Source of the DNA: Novosphingobium rosa NBRC 15208
GTDB lineage: Bacteria > Pseudomonadota > Alphaproteobacteria > Sphingomonadales > Sphingomonadaceae
Assembly (NCBI RefSeq): GCF_001598555.1
Contig: NZ_BCZE01000038.1
Span: forward strand, 18,681-82,680
Direction: 5' to 3'
Length of the DNA: 64,000 bases
Made by a program: the position numbers and the translations under genes
Shown here: piece after piece, positions 57,794 through 64,000 of the stretch
Layout: each line of letters starts with the position of its first letter
Numbering within the stretch: the first letter of the stretch is position 1
Notes under the pieces: generated by a model
What the model was told of the DNA's origin: nothing
Seen by the model: the letters and a program-made list of their open reading frames with translations, nothing else
Database searches by the model: none

Positions 57794-60091
57794 TTAAAAG
57801 CTCATGGTCACTGTGCCGAAGACCTGGCGCGGATTGCCCCAATAGGTGGTCAGCACGCCTTCCTTGCCAAGCGTTGGGATCAGTGTGCCTTGCGGCGTGT
57901 AGGTCAGGGCGCCGGTCGTGGCATTGGCGGCGACATAGGTATAGCCGGAGGTCTTGTAGCGCTTGTCGGCCAGATTCTTGCCATAGACGCCCACAGTCCA
58001 GCGGCCGCCGGGCGCGCGATAGACCAGGCTGGCATCGAAGAGCGCATAGGCGCGCTGGTCGAGATAGGGGTTCGGGATCTCGAACTGATAGGTCGTGCTT
58101 TTCCACGACATGCCGCCCGTCAGATCCAGCGAACCCTTGGGCACCGGCAGCGCCAGCGTGGCCGAGGCATTGCCGTTCCACGCCGGCGTGTTCTGCACCT
58201 TGCGATAGGCGGCCACATCGGTGGGGGCATTGTTGATCAGCGTGATATATTTCAGATATTTGGCGTCGATATAGCCCAGCGATCCGTTCAGTGTCAGCAG
58301 GCCCAGCTTGAAGTGGCCTTCGGCCTCCACGCCCTGCATTCGCGCCTTGCCCGCATTGGAGACCACGCCGCAGAAGCTGGGCAGGCCCGAGACCGTGCAG
58401 GCCACCGAACCGGGGATCTGCACATCGGTGTAATCCATGCGGAAGGCGGCAAGGTTCAGCGCCAGCTTGCGATCAAGCAGGCGGGTTTTCACGCCGACCT
58501 CGTAATTGTTGACCTTCTCGGGCCGGAAGCTGAGGAATTCGCCCTGGGTCTCGCCCGGGGGAGCATTCACCCCCACGCCGCGCGGGTCGAAACCGCCTCC
58601 CTTGAAGCCCTGCGAATAGCTGACATAGATGGTGTTATCCGTGTTGGGCCGCCAGTTGATCGAGGCGCGCGGCGTGAATTTGGTGTAGGTGGCATTGCCG
58701 AAGAAATTGGTGCTGGGCGCGCCGAAAGGAATGCCCGCGCCGCCGAAGGTGGGCGATCCGCCGCCCAGATAGTTCTGGCGCAGGATCGTCGCGCCGCGCT
58801 TGTCCCAGGTGTAGCGCCCGCCCGCCTCAAGGCTGATGTGGTCGGTCACATCATAGGTCAGATTGGCGAAGCCGGCCATGGTGTCCGTCACGATCTTGGC
58901 ATCGGTATAGGCCGTCAGCCCCGAAACGGTGGTGAAGAGGCGCACATCGAACTGGGTCAGCGCCGTGGCATTCAGGTAATAGAAGCCCGCCATGCCATTG
59001 AAGCGGCCTTTCGAAACAAGAACCTGCAGTTCCTGACTCAGCTGCCGATTGCGATAATAGGCCGGAACATCGACATCCTGTGACGCCGTGGCATCGAAAT
59101 CGATGGGCGAGGCCGAGTCATCCTTGCGATAGGCGGTGATCGACCGCAAGGTCAGCCCATCGACCGGCTTGGCCTCGAGAAACAGCGACCAGCCCCAGGC
59201 CTTCACATCCTGCTTCGGGCTGGTGAGCCCGGCCAGCGTGTCGAACACATTGGGCAGCACCGGCGCGCCGGTCAACTGGCCCGGGATCTCGCGATGCCCG
59301 CCGCGCGGGTTGGACATGTCATGCGTGTAATCGCCGGTCATGCGGGCGAAGATCTTGTCGCCATGCACTTCGATCGTGCCGCGCCCGGCGATGATGTCCT
59401 TGTTGTAATTGTCCTGGCCGGTGGTCAGATCCTTGCCGAAACCGCCGCGCGTCAGCCGCGCGAAGGAGCCGCCCACACGCACCAGCCCGTTTTTATCCAG
59501 AGGCGTGCTGGCGGTGATGACGCCATCGGCCTGATTGTAGCTGCCATAGGTGCCGCGCAGCTGGACATGCGCCTTGTCGTCCAGCTTCTTGGTGACATAT
59601 TTGATCGCGCCGCCGATGGTGTTGCGGCCATAGAGCGTGCCCTGCGGTCCGCGCAAAACCTCAACCCGTTCAACATCATAGATGTCCAGAACAGCAGCCT
59701 GCGGGCGGTTGAGATAGATGTCGTCGAGATAGATGCCCACGCCCTGCTCGAAGCCGGAGACCGGGTCCTGCTGGCCCACGCCGCGAATAAAGGCCGAAAG
59801 CGTGGAGTTGGTCCCGCGTGAGGGTTCCAGCGTGACGTTGGGCACTTCATCGGCCAGATCGGTGATGTCCATCGCGCCCTTGGCCGCCAGTTGATCGCCG
59901 GTGAAGGCCGAGATGGCGATGGGGACCGAGGTCAGCGTTTCATTGCGGCGGCGGGCGGTGACGATGATATCGTCATTGCCAACGGAAGGCGCGGATTTGG
60001 GGGCATCCTGCGCCATGGCGGGCATCGACAGCACCCCCAGCGCGACGGTTGAGAGCAGGAATGCGCATATCGGGCTTGCGGTGTGTGCCAT
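57794..60091 (-). CDS. TonB-dependent outer-membrane receptor
   Basis: A 765-residue receptor. The signal peptide is SPICAFLLSTVALGVLSMPAMAQD, followed by NDDIIVTARRRNETLTSVPIAISAFTGDQLAAKGAMDITD. The plug motif VLRGPQGTLYGRNTIGGAIKYVTK is clear and the barrel ends NPRQVFGTVTMSF. It belongs to the sphingomonad COG1629 group. The start is the ATG at 60089-60091, with GGAGAGG upstream; the longer frame carries no signal peptide. It is divergent from the DUF1080 hydrolase gene and near GH29 and GH31 genes, so it most likely imports a glycoside or oligosaccharide. A palindromic box (60144-60166) lies about 53 bases upstream. Confidence 0.93.
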   Translation of the reverse strand: MAHTASPICAFLLSTVALGVLSMPAMAQDAPKSAPSVGNDDIIVTARRRNETLTSVPIAISAFTGDQLAAKGAMDITDLADEVPNVTLEPSRGTNSTLSAFIRGVGQQDPVSGFEQGVGIYLDDIYLNRPQAAVLDIYDVERVEVLRGPQGTLYGRNTIGGAIKYVTKKLDDKAHVQLRGTYGSYNQADGVITASTPLDKNGLVRVGGSFARLTRGGFGKDLTTGQDNYNKDIIAGRGTIEVHGDKIFARMTGDYTHDMSNPRGGHREIPGQLTGAPVLPNVFDTLAGLTSPKQDVKAWGWSLFLEAKPVDGLTLRSITAYRKDDSASPIDFDATASQDVDVPAYYRNRQLSQELQVLVSKGRFNGMAGFYYLNATALTQFDVRLFTTVSGLTAYTDAKIVTDTMAGFANLTYDVTDHISLEAGGRYTWDKRGATILRQNYLGGGSPTFGGAGIPFGAPSTNFFGNATYTKFTPRASINWRPNTDNTIYVSYSQGFKGGGFDPRGVGVNAPPGETQGEFLSFRPEKVNNYEVGVKTRLLDRKLALNLAAFRMDYTDVQIPGSVACTVSGLPSFCGVVSNAGKARMQGVEAEGHFKLGLLTLNGSLGYIDAKYLKYITLINNAPTDVAAYRKVQNTPAWNGNASATLALPVPKGSLDLTGGMSWKSTTYQFEIPNPYLDQRAYALFDASLVYRAPGGRWTVGVYGKNLADKRYKTSGYTYVAANATTGALTYTPQGTLIPTLGKEGVLTTYWGNPRQVFGTVTMSF

Positions 60092-60143
60092 GGTCCTCTC
60101 CTCGCGCGGCGATCTTCTGCGCCAGCGTCGTGGAGGGACAATA

Positions 60144-60166
60144 TTGAAACATGAACCGAGTTTCAA
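60144..60166. promoter_or_regulatory. Palindromic candidate operator upstream of the TonB receptor
   Basis: TTGAAAC-N9-GTTTCAA has perfect 7-bp arms. It lies in the divergent region between the receptor and the DUF1080 gene and could control both. The 21-bp core TGAAACATGAA-N5-TTTCA (60145-60165) matches 17 of 21 positions of the box at 37838-37858. Confidence 0.5.
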
Positions 60167-60299
60167 CTTTGAAGTGTATCAAAAGCGACATCGGTGTCAA
60201 AATGCCGGGCGGGGCCCGCAACCTTGCGCTCTGAAGGGTTCCCAACATCGCCGCGGCCCATCATGATATGGGCCGGGAATGCTGAAAGGAATGGCAACG

Positions 60300-61091
60300 A
60301 TGAAATCGATCTTTCTGAGTGCGAGCCTGCTGCTGGTTGCCATCCCATCGGCCGCGCTGGCGCAGGACAGCAAGGGCAGGCCCGAGGACACCGAGCAATG
60401 GTCGCCGGCGGTGCCGGTGGTGACGCCGGGCAGCAGCGAGACCGCCTCCCCGCCCTCCGATGCGACCGTGCTGTTCGCAGGCGCGTCGCTCGACCAATGG
60501 GTTTCGGTGAAGGACGGTTCGGCGGCGCGTTGGACCGTGGCGGACGGGGTGATGACGGTGCTGAAGGAGGCTGGCAACATCCAGACGCGTCAGTCCTTCG
60601 GCAATTACCAGCTCCATCTCGAATATCGGATCCCGGCGGACGTCACCGGCAAGGGGCAGGCGCGGGGCAACAGCGGCCTGTTCCTGGCTTCTACCGGCCC
60701 CGGTGACACGGGCTACGAGTTGCAGATCATGGACAGCTACCACAACGATACCTACGTCAACGGTCAGGCTGGCGCGATCTACAAGCAAGTGCCGCCGCTC
60801 GTGAACCCTGTGCGTAAGCCCGGAGCGTGGCAGAGCATCGACGTGGTGTGGACCAAACCCATGTTCGCGGCGGACGGATCGTTGAAGAGCCCGGCCTATC
60901 TCACCGCCTATATCAATGGCGTGCTGGTGCAGAACCACGCTGCGTTGCGCGGGGAGACGATCTATGTCGGCAAGCCCGGCTACAAGCCCTACGATCGCGC
61001 GCCGATCAAGCTGCAAGCGCATGGCGATCCGAGCAAGCCGATCAGCTATCGCAACATATGGCTGCGCGAATTGGCTGATATCGCCGGATAA
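60300..61091 (+). CDS. DUF1080 (3-keto-disaccharide hydrolase-type) exported protein
   Basis: A 263-residue protein with a signal peptide (MKSIFLSASLLLVAIPSAALAQD). The DUF1080 jelly-roll core is seen as LFAGASLDQWVSVKDGSAARWTVADGVMTVL, FGNYQLHLEYRIPADVTGKGQARGNSGLFL and GYELQIMDSYHNDTYVNGQAGAIY. Family members include hydrolases of 3-keto-glycosides and other surface glycan-binding proteins. The ATG at 60300 is 9 bases after AAGGA; an ATG at 60291 is an alternative. It heads a plus-strand set with GH29 and GH31 genes and is divergent from the TonB receptor, which suggests periplasmic processing of the imported sugar. Confidence 0.88.
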   Translation: MKSIFLSASLLLVAIPSAALAQDSKGRPEDTEQWSPAVPVVTPGSSETASPPSDATVLFAGASLDQWVSVKDGSAARWTVADGVMTVLKEAGNIQTRQSFGNYQLHLEYRIPADVTGKGQARGNSGLFLASTGPGDTGYELQIMDSYHNDTYVNGQAGAIYKQVPPLVNPVRKPGAWQSIDVVWTKPMFAADGSLKSPAYLTAYINGVLVQNHAALRGETIYVGKPGYKPYDRAPIKLQAHGDPSKPISYRNIWLRELADIAG

Positions 61092-61204
61092 AAGGCGGAA
61101 TACGCCGGGCCGGCCCCGTGGGCGCCAGCCGGCTGACTGCTGCGAAGCGATGAGGGCATCCCAGGGGTGTTCATGACCATCGCTGACAAAAAATGAAAAC
61201 AACA

Positions 61205-61216
61205 TTCACTAGTGAA
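61205..61216. promoter_or_regulatory. Perfect 12-bp palindrome upstream of the GH29 gene
   Basis: TTCACTAGTGAA is exactly self-complementary, in an AT-rich stretch about 80 bases upstream of the GH29 start. The region just downstream (TATCAT near 61222) could be a -10 box. A candidate operator only. Confidence 0.3.
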
Positions 61217-61294
61217 ATCTTCTATCATAGGTGATACGAAGCCCTGACTCGGGCACGCCATGACAGGGCGGCCGGTCAAGGAGAGGATGCAGCC

Positions 61295-62923
61295 ATGTTC
61301 GACCGCCGCGGATTGTTGGGCTCGGCCGCTGCCGCCGCGACCACGCTGGTGGCCCCGCAAGGCCGGGCTGCCGGCGCCACGGGCAGGGTGCAGCCCAGCT
61401 GGGCCTCGCTGGCCGCCTCATGGCGCATGCCGGACTGGTTCCGCGATGCCAAATTCGGCATCTGGGCGCATTGGGGCGCGCAGGCCGTGCCCGAATTCGG
61501 CGATTGGTACGGTCGGCTGATGTATGTGCAGGGCGATCCCTTCTACGAACACCATCTCAAGCATTACGGCCATCCCGCTCGTACCGGCTTTATGGAGATC
61601 GAAAACCTCTGGAAGGCGCAGGCCTGGGAGCCTGACAGGCTGATCGATCTCTACAAGAAGGCGGGCGCGCGCTATTTCATGGCGCTGGCCTGCCACCACG
61701 ACAATCTCGACACCTTCGACAGCGCGCATCACGCCTGGAACACGCTGCGCGTCGGTCCTCGGCGCGACATTGTCGGCGGCTGGGAGAAGGCGGCGCGCGG
61801 TGCGGGCTTGCGTTTCGGCGTCTCCAACCATGCCTCGCACAGCTGGCACTGGTGGCAGACGGCCTATGGCTATGACGCCGAAGGCCCCATGCGCGGCCAG
61901 CGCTATGACGCCTGGCATCTGCGCAAGGAGCATGGCGCGGGCACCTGGTGGGAAGGCCTCGACCCGCAGGAGCTGTACAATGGCCCGTGGTATGCCGCGC
62001 CCGATGGCATCGCCTCGATCAAGGCGATGAACGACTGGCACGCCGCGCATGACGGCGTGTGGAGCGAAGCCGTGCCGCCGGGGCCGCGTGGACAGGCCTA
62101 TGCCGCGCAATGGCTGGCGCGCCAGCAGGATCTTGTCGCCAAATACCGGCCCGATCTCGTTTATTTCGACGATTACAACCTGCCGTTGGGGCAGGCGGGA
62201 ATCGCCGCTGCCGCCGATTACTACAACCGCGCCATCAGCTGGCATGGCACGCCCGATGTGGTGCTGACCGGCAAGCAGCTCACGCCGTTCCAGCGGCAAG
62301 GCATCGTCGAGGATGTCGAGCGCGGCTTTGCCGATGCCATCCGCCCGGAGCCCTGGCAGACCGATACCTGCATCGGCAGCTGGTTTTACGACCGCCCGCT
62401 GGCCGAGCGCAAAGGTTACAAAAGCGCCAAGCAGGTGCTTCAGCGCCTGTGCGATGTGGTGGCCAAGAACGGCTGCCTGCTGCTTTCGGTGCCGCTGCGG
62501 GCCGATGGCACGCATGACGAGCAGGAGTTGGGCATTCTGGCCGATCTCGGGCGCTGGTTCGCGGTCAATGGCGCGGGCATCTATGGCACGCGGCCATGGC
62601 GTGTGTTCGGCGAGGGGCCCAATGTGCCGCCCAAGGGCATGCAGAGCGAGGCGGAGATGAAGCCCTACACGGCTCAGGATATCCGCATCACGGCGGGCGG
62701 CGGCGGGCTGAACCTCTTCCTGCTGGACTGGCCCGAGGGCGAGGCGCGCATCGCCTGCCTCGGTCGCCGGGCGAGCGGCGGGGTGATCGAGCATGTGACG
62801 CTGAACGGCGGCGGCCCGGTGCGCTTCGTGCAGGATGAGGATGGGCTGCGGCTGACCTTGCCCGCGGGCGGGAATGGCTTGCCGGTGCCGGGTTTGCGGA
62901 TTGAGGGGCGTGGGCTGCTCTGA
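61295..62923 (+). CDS. Exported alpha-L-fucosidase-like glycoside hydrolase (GH29)
   Basis: A 542-residue enzyme. The N-terminus MFDRRGLLGSAAAAATTLVAPQGRA looks like a Tat or Sec signal peptide with a twin-arginine. The GH29 catalytic barrel is recognised by WFRDAKFGIWAHWGAQAVPEFGDWYGRLMY, GARYFMALACHHDNLDTFDS and YRPDLVYFDDYNLP; Asp292 in this last motif is the expected nucleophile (the usual family form is WFDG). The later SVPLRADGTHDEQE segment is also typical. The C-terminus is a small beta domain. The start has a strong AAGGAGAGG ribosome-binding site. It lies between the DUF1080 and GH31 genes and probably trims fucose from a glycan; exact linkage unknown. Confidence 0.88.
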   Translation: MFDRRGLLGSAAAAATTLVAPQGRAAGATGRVQPSWASLAASWRMPDWFRDAKFGIWAHWGAQAVPEFGDWYGRLMYVQGDPFYEHHLKHYGHPARTGFMEIENLWKAQAWEPDRLIDLYKKAGARYFMALACHHDNLDTFDSAHHAWNTLRVGPRRDIVGGWEKAARGAGLRFGVSNHASHSWHWWQTAYGYDAEGPMRGQRYDAWHLRKEHGAGTWWEGLDPQELYNGPWYAAPDGIASIKAMNDWHAAHDGVWSEAVPPGPRGQAYAAQWLARQQDLVAKYRPDLVYFDDYNLPLGQAGIAAAADYYNRAISWHGTPDVVLTGKQLTPFQRQGIVEDVERGFADAIRPEPWQTDTCIGSWFYDRPLAERKGYKSAKQVLQRLCDVVAKNGCLLLSVPLRADGTHDEQELGILADLGRWFAVNGAGIYGTRPWRVFGEGPNVPPKGMQSEAEMKPYTAQDIRITAGGGGLNLFLLDWPEGEARIACLGRRASGGVIEHVTLNGGGPVRFVQDEDGLRLTLPAGGNGLPVPGLRIEGRGLL

Positions 62924-62971
62924 GGAGGGCAAAGACCGGAAATTTATGGCTTCTTGCCTCGATAGGGCCAT

Positions 62972-63002
62972 TTGATAGCGATACCAATTGACCGACTATA
63001 GT
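62972..63002 (+). promoter_or_regulatory. Possible promoter of the GH31 gene
   Basis: TTGATA (62972-62977) and TATAGT (62997-63002) are good single boxes, but the 19-base spacer is long. The palindrome at 63012-63029 lies just downstream, where a repressor would block transcription. Confidence 0.3.
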
Positions 63003-63011
63003 TCCTGCCGA

Positions 63012-63029
63012 TCGAAACCCGGGTTTCGA
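63012..63029. promoter_or_regulatory. Perfect 18-bp palindrome upstream of the GH31 gene (LacI-type candidate operator)
   Basis: TCGAAACCCGGGTTTCGA is exactly self-complementary. The GAAAC...GTTTC arrangement is common to LacI-family operators and is shared in part with the box at 60144-60166. It lies 36 bases upstream of the GH31 start. Confidence 0.5.
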
Positions 63030-63064
63030 CGCGACGATCACTACATTGCAGAGGATGCTTCTTG

Positions 63065-64000
63065 GTGGATCACACATTCGACGCCGTCGTGCCTGTCTCA
63101 TGGGCGCCCGACCGTCCTGCTGAATGGACTGGCCTAGCCCGCAAGGGGCTGCTGGCGCTGGGCCTGTCGTGGCTGGCGCTGAGCGCGACCCCGGCGCTTG
63201 CCGAGCCGATGGCGCTGCTGGACCGGAACGGCAGCCGCGTCGCGGTCGAGCCCTATGCGCCCAACATCGTGCGTGTGACCATCGCGCTCGATCCCGCGCT
63301 GGCCAGCGCCGCGCCGGGCGAGGGGCCCAATGCCAGGCCTGACGCTGCCGGCTGGACGCATCATGCCGATGCCTCGGGCGATGTCTTTGCCTCTGCCGGG
63401 CTGACGCTGACGGTCGACGCCAAGCCCTATCCCCCCGCGCCCACGATGATGGAGCGCTATTTCGCGCCCGCTCTGCCCCCGGTCAGCCTCTCGATCAAGG
63501 GCGCGGACGGCAGCCTGTTGGCGCGCATGAGCGGCTGGGAGATGGCCCCCGTCACCGTCAATGGCGAGAAGACCTTCAAGGTCGGCGCCAGTTTCGATGC
63601 CGCCCCGGGCGAGCATTACTATGGTCTGGGCCAGAATCAGGAAGGCATTTTCGACCTCAAGGGCCGCCAGATCGACTGCGCCCATAATTACGACGCCCCT
63701 GCGGGCGAGACCGTCTGCGTGCCCTTCATGATCACCAACAAGGGCGACGGCAAGGTGTGGGGCATCGTCTGGGACAATCCGGCGCGCACGCTGGTCTGGC
63801 CGGGCCTGCATGGCAGCACGCGCTTCCAGTCGCAGGTGGGTGAACGGGTCTCCTTCTTCGTCATCACCGGCAACAACAGCGACGATCTCTACGCCGGCTA
63901 TGCCAGGCTGACCGGCACCACGCCCTTGCCGCCCAAGGCCGCCTTCGGCCTGATCCAGAGCAAGGCGCGTTACGAGAGCCAGAAGGAACTGCTCGACATC
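63065..64000 (+). CDS. GH31 alpha-xylosidase-like enzyme, N-terminal part (cut by window edge)
   Basis: The first 312 residues of a glycoside hydrolase family 31 enzyme; the catalytic Asp region lies beyond the window. Visible are an export segment (GLLALGLSWLALSATPALAEP), an N-terminal beta-sandwich (VEPYAPNIVRVTIALD), and the family motifs YYGLGQNQEGIFDLKGRQIDCAHNYDAPAGETVCVPFMITNKG, VWGIVWDNPARTLVW and LTGTTPLPPKAAFGLIQSKARYESQ. These resemble bacterial alpha-xylosidases of xyloglucan loci. The start is set at the GTG at 63065, 10 bases after GAGG; TTG at 63062 is also possible. With GH29 upstream, a fucosylated xyloglucan-type substrate is plausible but inferred. Confidence 0.88.
   Translation, partial: MDHTFDAVVPVSWAPDRPAEWTGLARKGLLALGLSWLALSATPALAEPMALLDRNGSRVAVEPYAPNIVRVTIALDPALASAAPGEGPNARPDAAGWTHHADASGDVFASAGLTLTVDAKPYPPAPTMMERYFAPALPPVSLSIKGADGSLLARMSGWEMAPVTVNGEKTFKVGASFDAAPGEHYYGLGQNQEGIFDLKGRQIDCAHNYDAPAGETVCVPFMITNKGDGKVWGIVWDNPARTLVWPGLHGSTRFQSQVGERVSFFVITGNNSDDLYAGYARLTGTTPLPPKAAFGLIQSKARYESQKELLDI

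Noticed and set aside
57766..59083. Long plus-strand frame antisense to the TonB receptor at 57794
   Set aside because: It mirrors the receptor codons and contains no recognisable domain.

Overview
The window is high-GC DNA from a Gram-negative alphaproteobacterium. The likely source is a sphingomonad, probably close to Novosphingobium or Sphingobium. This is inferred from eight TonB-dependent outer-membrane receptors in 64 kb, two FecI/FecR surface-signalling modules, the codon and GC pattern, and the accessory catabolic content. No rRNA, tRNA, CRISPR array or intact insertion sequence was recognised. Coding density is high and most genes form short operons, each centred on an outer-membrane uptake or export protein.

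Left part (1-20.2 kb). The 5' part of a PrkA-type protein kinase runs off the left edge. Next is a minus-strand set read as AraC regulator, TonB receptor, zinc alcohol dehydrogenase, esterase and aldehyde dehydrogenase; this looks like a route taking an ester through an alcohol and aldehyde to an acid. A ROK regulator follows. A TIGR01782-like TonB receptor is coupled to an unrecognised histidine-rich exported protein, with an MFS permease facing the other way. Then comes a FecI sigma factor, FecR, a TonB receptor with an STN domain, and a Tat-exported metallo-beta-lactamase-fold hydrolase whose start lies one base from the receptor stop.

Middle part (20.2-43.7 kb). A cupin gene and a LysR gene are divergent. 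An AraC regulator sits upstream of a NodT/EmrB/EmrA-type tripartite efflux operon and is divergent from a siderophore-type receptor with a TTG start. An RND efflux operon (adaptor, HAE1 pump, NodT channel) is divergent from a BaeRS-like two-component system, and a second two-component system follows on the plus strand. A perfect 14-bp stem separates it from a TonB receptor/beta-propeller pair.

Right part (43.7-64 kb). A second FecI/FecR/STN-receptor module lies next to a siderophore-type receptor that has a perfect 7-1-7 Fur-like palindrome inside its candidate promoter. After these come a PHB-depolymerase-like esterase, a MarC membrane protein, an L,D-transpeptidase with a degenerate second repeat, a LysR regulator, a SnoaL-like protein, and a divergent MFS/TetR pair with a perfect palindrome between them. 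The last 6 kb looks like a carbohydrate-utilisation locus: a TonB receptor, a DUF1080 hydrolase, a GH29 fucosidase-like enzyme and a truncated GH31 alpha-xylosidase-like enzyme, with palindromic candidate operators at three of their promoters.

The most unusual points are: the STN receptor coupled to a secreted MBL-fold enzyme; the unrecognised His/Cys-rich partner of the receptor at 10.6 kb; a 21-bp palindromic box shared by two distant promoters (37.84 and 60.15 kb); a nest of AT-rich palindromes near 43.7 kb; and the duplicated L,D-transpeptidase. All functions come from sequence reading only; no database search was run.
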